64,000 nt of DNA from Cordilura impudica (Eukaryota; Arthropoda; Insecta; Diptera; Scathophagidae), in contig OY821520.1 of NCBI GenBank assembly GCA_963682025.1, forward strand, positions 89,205,670 through 89,269,669. The letters run 5' to 3'. A program made the translations under genes and the position numbers. The notes under the pieces were generated by a model. It was given only the letters and a program-made list of their open reading frames with translations. It did no database searches and was not told the origin of the DNA. The first letter of the stretch is position 1, and each line of letters begins with the position of its first letter. This document shows, one piece after another, positions 58,098 to 64,000 of this stretch.

Positions 58098-59720
58098 CTA
58101 TACTATTATAATAAAGAGTTAATGTGTACTTGTTTGTGTGTTTATAGGAGGCAACCTCCTTAACTATCATCTGATTTTAAAAATTTTGATTCCAATATTT
58201 AGAATGGTCCTTAAGGATGGACATAGGCTACTAATTTTTTTGATATTTCTAGCGGGCGTGGTACCTGCCATATAAAGTGAACTTTTAATATCATGAATAT
58301 TGAGTACTATGACAGAGATTTGCAAATTTGTGTGATGTCGCCTATTATTTATGTTAGTAGCCATTCCGAAAATGGGCGGGATCAGCTAAGTGGGCATGGC
58401 ACCTGCCATATAACGTAATAATTCAAAATTATATATCTCGATTTCGATGATAGAGACAGCTTTGCAAATTTGTCTGAACTCATCTATTATTAACGTGAGT
58501 AGTCGGACAAAAAATTAGCGTTATCGGAGCAGTGGGCGCAGCACCGCCCGTACAAAGTAAATATGTAATATCATATAGCTGGTGTACAACGCTTTGCATG
58601 AGTCCATCTGATATTAATATGATTAGTCCGATAAAAGTGGAGCGTGATAGAACAAGTGAGCGTGTCAGTTCCTATACAAAAAAATATGAAGTACTACGAG
58701 AGCGACAGTGTTGTAACTTTTGACAAGTACATTAATTAACAATGTTAGAATGCGTCGAAAATATGGGCGGAATGGACAAATTTAAAAATTGCCAAAATTA
58801 AAAATCACCAAAACCAAAAATCACGAAAAGTAAAAATCGTTAAAAGCGGAAATCCACAAAATCAATAAGAATTAAGAAAATTACAGTCGGTCTAGACCGA
58901 CTATACGACACCCTGTACCATGGTTTAGAGATCCTATCTCTTCGGTCCAACTAATTCGATACAGAAGATAAGCATAAACCCAATTTGAGTGGCATTGTTA
59001 TTAATTTTTTTGGCTTCAGATATGAAAAAGTTCATATCGGATGTTATTTTTCTAAGGGGACTTGGTCGAAAAATGGACTGATCCTAACTATATTAGGCAA
59101 AGTCCCTTATATTTCGAAAAAATATAAACAAACCAAATTTGAGAAAAATCTGTGCAATATTTTTTTTGTTTTTTGATAGATTTAAGTGAAGATCGGGCAG
59201 GTGCTCTATTTGGGGCCTATGACCAAGAATTGTCCTATAGGTATTTTATTTGGACCACAGATTAGCGGATATAATAAACACATATAAACCCAATTTGACT
59301 GATATCTATATGATAATTTGGATCTTATGGCAATTTATGTCGATTTCATAGTGGTCATTTGTATGGGAACTAGGTCTAACCATGGACCAAATTTCACCAA
59401 TTTCAATGGCGTTCATCCTATGAGCCATAAGGCCTTAAATACCAAATATATTCGGATTAATATTTGCGACCTGTAGTTTGATTACAAGGTTTACATGGAC
59501 ACACACGCGGACGGACGGACGGACATCGCTACATCGACTCAGAAAGTGATTCTGAGTCGATCGGTATAATAAAATATGGGTCTAGGTCAAGTATTCTAGG
59601 TAGTTACAAACAGCAGCACGAAGTCATTATACCCAAACCACATACTGGTATAGGGTATAATGAGCAAAATCAAAAATCGCTAAAATCAAAAATCGCTAAT
59701 ACTAAAAATTTCCAAATGAT
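58098..59720 (+). mobile_element. Helitron-like element, family B, copy 2 (interrupted)
   Basis: Starts TCTATACTATTATAATAAAG after an A. It has repeated ~130-base units (GGGCGTGGTACCTGCCATAT; GGGCATGGCACCTGCCATAT; GGGCGCAGCACCGCCCGTAC), then the AAAATCGCCAAAA minisatellite, which is interrupted by a family C copy at 58866-59659. The CTAGT end is not clearly present. Confidence 0.6.
58866..59659 (-). repeat. family C dispersed repeat, copy 10 (inside family B)
   Basis: From AAGAAAATTACAGTCGGTCT with the AGTCGGTCTAGACCGACT palindrome to ACCACATACTGGTATAGGGT ATAA. Both flanks are family B minisatellite, so it inserted after family B. Confidence 0.85.
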
Positions 59721-59802
59721 ATACTAAATTCAATGGCAAAAGTTAACTGTTGCCAGATTAAATTTGCTAATCCATGTTCTTCTCATGTGCAGCTATATGT
59801 AC

Positions 59803-59830
59803 ATTGCCCCAGTGTAGGAACGCCGGGGCA
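59803..59830. other. GC-rich hairpin
   Basis: TTGCCCC pairs with GGGGCA across about 14 bases (TTGCCCCAGTGTAGG, then AACGCCGGGGCA). It stands out against the AT-rich background. It is not a histone-type or tRNA fold. Confidence 0.5.
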
Positions 59831-59999
59831 TTTTATATTTGTTGCACCGAATGAAATCACAAAAGTATTATATATCAACACGCATTGTCTCGGTGGGTCT
59901 TAGCGAAGCACTACAGGGCATTTGTGTATTTATATATATTTAATATTCTAAGTGTGGTCATATATAATTATTTTCCAGATAAAAAAAGATATATATACG

Positions 60000-60728
60000 C
60001 TATACCACTATATGGTCAGGGTATACTGACTTTGTGCTTAAGTTTGTAACTATCAAAAATATTTGATCTAGACCCATTTTATTATTCCGATCAGAATCAC
60101 ATTCTGAGTCGATTTAGCGATGTCAGTCCTTGCATCCGTCTGCCCGTCTGTATCTCTTTGTGTCCATGTAGACCTTTTAATCAAACTGCAGGTCGCAAAT
60201 GTGAATGTATTTTAATAAAATTTAGTTCATAAGCTTCTGCCGCCGTGGAATAAACTCTGCTGAAATTGCTGAAATTGGGTTCATGTTCAGACCTAGCCCC
60301 CATACAATAACCTAAATCGCCATAAGATCCAAATTATCGTATAGAACTCAGTCAAATTGGGTTTGCGTATGTTTGTTTATTTATCAGTAGTCAAATAATG
60401 AACACGATAGGAAAATTTTTAGTCATAGCGCCCATATGAAGTTGATTGCAGATTTTCACTAAAATCTATCAAACACAAATATTGTACAGATTCTATTGTA
60501 ATTTATTTTTGCATATGTTTTTGCAAAAAACCAAATATAGAGAGGATCGTACCATTTTTTGACCTAGTCCCCGATATGAACTTTTTTATATCCGAAGGCG
60601 AAAAAATTAATAAAAATTATGCTTATTTTCTATAGCTAATTAGTTGGACCTAGGAAATAGGGCCTCTAAGAGCATGGTATAGGGTATCGTGGAGACGGTC
60701 TATACCGACTATAATTTTCTTATTTGTT
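60000..60728 (+). repeat. family C dispersed repeat, copy 11
   Basis: Plus-strand, diverged. GCTATACCACTATATGGTCA at the start, TGCATCCGTCTGCCCGTCTG inside, and ACGGTCTATACCGACTATAA followed by TTTTCTTATTTGTT at the end. Confidence 0.8.
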
Positions 60729-61639
60729 TGTATTATAATGTTATTCAGTAGACTAATTTTTCTCAAATATATATTAAACAATTTTTTCTTTATTTTTTCT
60801 TTCAGGTAAGTTCCTGGTGGTTTAACTAATATTGCAAGCTGTTGGATTATTTAAATTTTTTAACTTGTAAAGTTGTAAAAAATTGCTTGCAGAAACATGT
60901 AAGACAATAATAGTTGGAAATCTTTTCTCGTATTCCGCGCTTGTAATAGCAGAGTTTTTAAAAATTTAGAAACAATTTACATGATTTGGGTTAAAATATT
61001 TTTTTTTATTCTTTATGAAAATTTTAAAATAAATAATATTTTAGTTTAAATTTATCTGAGGTGATCAATGAAATAAAGCAGAAATAATTGGTAATTGCAA
61101 TGGTTAGCTCAAATTTATAGATCACATAGTATTTTGGGGCCTTTAATCACATTCGTAATATTATGAGCTAGACGTTACATTATTTTCGATATATATTATG
61201 AAAGTTTGGCGTAGACGTTTCGAGCTCCATTTCTGAAAATTGTTGTGTTTTAAATAAGAAGACAGAAATATAAGCAGATATATGTACACTAGGTTTATAT
61301 CTTAACGTACGTAAAAATAAACTATGTGATATATTCTCAACCCGTAGGAAGATATTATGGGTGCTAATTATTTGGTTTTAACCATTGGTCTATTACTTCA
61401 TCGATAAATTAGCTATCAAGTTTCAAAAATGCTTCGATTTTCGTTTCAAAAACGAATAAAAAGATAAACATGAAAATATTACAGATTATTTGCTTTTGTT
61501 TTAATAAAAAAAAAAAAAAATGCCTATGACCTGTATAGCAACTTTCATTAACTACAGGATGGCTCTCATCTTTTAATTGATCAAATTTACATGTGAGTGC
61601 AATTACCAATTATCAAAAAGTATTATATTATTCACAGTT
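60729..61639. other. AT-rich stretch
   Basis: Nothing recognised. Confidence 0.5.
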
Positions 61640-62870
61640 TGGGGCTCGAATGTACTTTAGATAAAATTGTGCCAAGTTTGTTACATAAATATAGGTTTTG
61701 GAATCATTGAACATTAGCACGGTCTTAGGTTATATGTTTCCTTTTTATATAGAGCCAATAAATGTGAAGTTTGGGGATAATCGAGTAGAGAAAGGTCGCG
61801 CCAAAAATCGATTGAAAATTTCAAGTGTGTTTTTATGGAGAAAATATGACTTTTTTTTCAAATTTTACGAAAATTTCGTTCCTGAGTTTAATTTTTTCGA
61901 CAAGTTGTTACATGAATCGATTTCAATATCAAATTGTATTGACAACAAGCTATATAACTTCAAAATCGAATAAAGACTCGCCAAGAAATAGAAAATGCCC
62001 AAGACCACTTTTGTGCCAAAAACAAAAAAAAAAAAAAAATACTACGTCATGTTTGATGACACTTTTTTCAACTTTAGGAAATTAATTAAAGCCATAATTT
62101 TTTTTTGTCTATACCTATAGGTGTTCGGACTTAGATATGAAGTAGTGTTTTCATACCACCTTGTAAACCTATTCACAATGGATTATTTGCATTCCAGGAC
62201 CACTGAAGGGTTAAATTAAAAAAAATTTCGTCGCATTATATATCATAAATTCTACATACTGGTTTCATCAAGTTGATTTGAAAAACTCGCTTTCGGTAAT
62301 TTTTATTTAAAAATATCTTATATTATACAGCTGGCTTCAGCAGGAAATGTGTTAAAGTTATTCGATTTATTCCAAATTTTTAGCACGGAAGATTTGCACA
62401 TTTGATAATTATATTTGAAGCGACCATCTAAAAATTCAACAGCACTTACAAAATATTTGACTCCAAGTCCAAAAGGGTTAATGGGGTCATATTATTTTTT
62501 TTCGAAACCCCAAGCCATTAAGATTAAATATAACATTTAAACGTAGAAACCTGATTAATTTTTGATACAAAGTATTTAGAAAGTACATTTACATAATATT
62601 TTACAAAAATCCAATTTTTCTCGAAATACGCAATAAAAATCTTTGTAAAAAAATTCTAACAGAGGGATTTACCTTAACGTTAGCACAGTTAAAGTCTAGC
62701 ATACATTTAAATAACTTTAAAGTGTCAGATCCATTTTTTTAAAATTTGGTTTCAGAAAATTTTTTAAAACTTAAAAAAAGACTTCAAAATTTTGTCCAAA
62801 AAAATACACACTTTAGGTCTCATTGCGCAATATGTCAACAACGTGAAAATAAAACAATACATCATATCTG
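61640..62870 (+). repeat. family G repeat, copy 2
   Basis: Part Y (61640-62110; AATAAATGTGAAGTTTGGGG, GGAGAAAATATGACTTTTTT), about 110 unrelated bases, then part X (62220-62870; CCAAAAGGGTTAATGGGGTC). See 41480-42540. The open frames here (61698-62085) lie in Y and are not conserved in the other copy. Confidence 0.8.
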
Positions 62871-63154
62871 AGTACTCGAAAGTATATAGACAAAAGATGA
62901 TAAAAGTGCCGTCCAACCAGAGTTCAGAAAATAAACACACACTGAATAAAAAAACTCGTACATATATGTAAACAAGCAGAGCTCAGACCAACAAACACAT
63001 ATTTTTATTTTCATATCAATTATGTGTGTTTTTAAATTTTGTATGGTGCCAACATAATCATGACTGTGTTTTGTTTAAATATTTTGTTATCTACACGAAC
63101 ATTTTTCTATCACCTATTTTTTGTTTCGAACACACACAAACCACACAGATTCGA
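62871..63154. other. AT-rich spacer
   Basis: Nothing recognised. Confidence 0.5.
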
Positions 63155-63606
63155 GTGTAGCTTTATTTTAAGTTCGTTTTCTTGTACGTGTACTGCTAAA
63201 AAACAGAATTTTCTTCAACGCGTAGATCTAAAAATTAAAACATTATCCACTCGCGATCGGAAAAATCTGAACCACCCCTATAATAACGACAACAATTGTT
63301 TCAACCAAATTTATTATAATAACGACAACAATTGTTTCAACCAAATTTATTAAAAAAAAATCTTAAATAATTAATTAGCAGTTAAAAAAAAATATAAATA
63401 ACAGATAAAGTAAAATAAGGAGATAGTAACAAAGCAGAAAACAGAGAAATTTTATATGTTGTTGCTTATGACTGCATATCGTTTTTTTTTACCGATCGCG
63501 AGTGGGTAATGTTTAAATTTTTAGATGTACGCGTTGAAGAATATGTTTTGTTTTTTTTTAACAGTACACGTGCACGAAAATGATCTCAAAATAAAGGTAC
63601 ACACTG
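63155..63606. mobile_element. foldback/MITE-like element with ~115-bp arms
   Basis: Arms 63155-63266 and 63484-63606 are reverse complements at high similarity. Shared blocks in order are GTGTASCTTTATTTT, CACGTGTACTG, TTCTTCAACGCGTA, ATCTAAAAATT and CCACTCGCGATCGG. Arm lengths differ by a few bases at poly-A/T runs. The interior holds a 36-bp tandem duplication. The 104-codon frame over its left part is not treated as a gene. Terminal motif and target duplication could not be fixed. Confidence 0.8.
63279..63350 (+). repeat. 36-bp perfect tandem duplication
   Basis: Two identical adjacent 36-base units (TATAATAACGACAACAATTG ... TTTCAACCAAATTTAT) in the loop of the foldback. Perfect identity implies recent origin. 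Confidence 0.95.
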
Positions 63607-64000
63607 TAATGGCGCTTGCATTAACTTTCGAAAATTTTTCTTATCAAAATGTTTTCAAATATACTGACTAATAAATTGCTTGGTGAATACAACGCCGTCT
63701 CTGAACTTATTAATACCTTGTTTACGTAGTGTGCTCTTGACGCTTACGTTTTTTTTTTATTTTCTCCCCTTTATACTTTACTATAATTCTGGAAATACAA
63801 TGTTATTTGATCAAATATGCTAAATCATGCTTAAGAATACGAGCTTACATGCAACGAAAAGACAAAAATCTCAGCCATTTGTAACTCATACAACCTGCGG
63901 AGAAAGAGCTAGTAAGCCAGTGTAAAAAAAAACATAAGTTTTCATAAAACCAATATAAACGCTAAATAAAGTTATACAAGAAAAAAAAGGGAAGCAAAAA
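63607..64000. other. AT-rich end of window
   Basis: Nothing recognised. Confidence 0.5.

Noticed and set aside
59803..59830. GC hairpin as a histone 3' end or tRNA
   Set aside because: Stem and loop do not match the histone stem-loop or a cloverleaf.
61698..62085. Two overlapping plus-strand frames (91 and 86 codons)
   Set aside because: Lie in family G module Y and are not kept open in the copy at 42.1-42.5 kb.
63039..63353. 104-codon frame over the left half of the foldback
   Set aside because: Covers a MITE arm and a 36-bp duplication; not a plausible protein.

Overview
The window looks like non-coding nuclear DNA from an insect, most likely a higher fly (Diptera, Brachycera, possibly a calyptrate). 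The sequence is very A+T-rich and full of homopolymer runs. It contains no operons, no ribosome-binding sites and no clear host exon. The recognisable proteins are all transposon-derived (Harbinger, mariner, Tc1, hAT, piggyBac, a LINE, a Transib/RAG1-like relic and three less-known DDE-type families). Several high-copy families, such as the one beginning TATACCCTATACCAC, resemble dispersed repeats I associate with calyptrate fly genomes. The organism call is an inference, not a proof.

Layout. 0-13 kb: a tRNA-like SINE head (weak), a Harbinger relic, a mariner relic, a Helitron-like element with a degenerate minisatellite (family B), and three short Helitrons of family A. 12.5-17 kb: a GTGACTATGCGTGAC array (family D), a family C repeat, and a 200-bp direct duplication. 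18-25 kb: two LINE fragments, an unusually regular 21-bp minisatellite, a nearly complete Tc1 element with all three catalytic acidic residues, and a GCATGC-rich inverted repeat. 28-34 kb: nested repeats around a 2.8-kb DNA transposon with ~590-bp terminal inverted repeats and an open 445-codon reading frame, then a Transib/RAG1-like relic. 35.5-41 kb: a hAT element with a perfect 8-bp target duplication, several family C copies in opposing orientations, and a reversed family D array. 41-47 kb: family G repeat, piggyBac relic, AT-rich foldback. 47-54 kb: two adjacent transposon relics with terminal inverted repeats; the first is split by a family C copy. 54-64 kb: about 2.8 kb without recognised repeats, three family C copies (one inside a family B element), the second family G copy in rearranged order, and a foldback element.

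These sequences do not form a cooperating gene set. They record successive insertions: family C into the 47-50.6 kb element and into family B; the long-TIR element into a family A Helitron; the hAT into a fly-specific repeat. Only the 30140-31477 reading frame is open over a substantial length, and it appears to lack its N-terminus. I found no tRNA, rRNA or CRISPR array. The best leads for something poorly described are the three DDE-type elements at 29.3-32.1, 47.2-50.6 and 50.9-53.7 kb, and the palindromic family C repeat.
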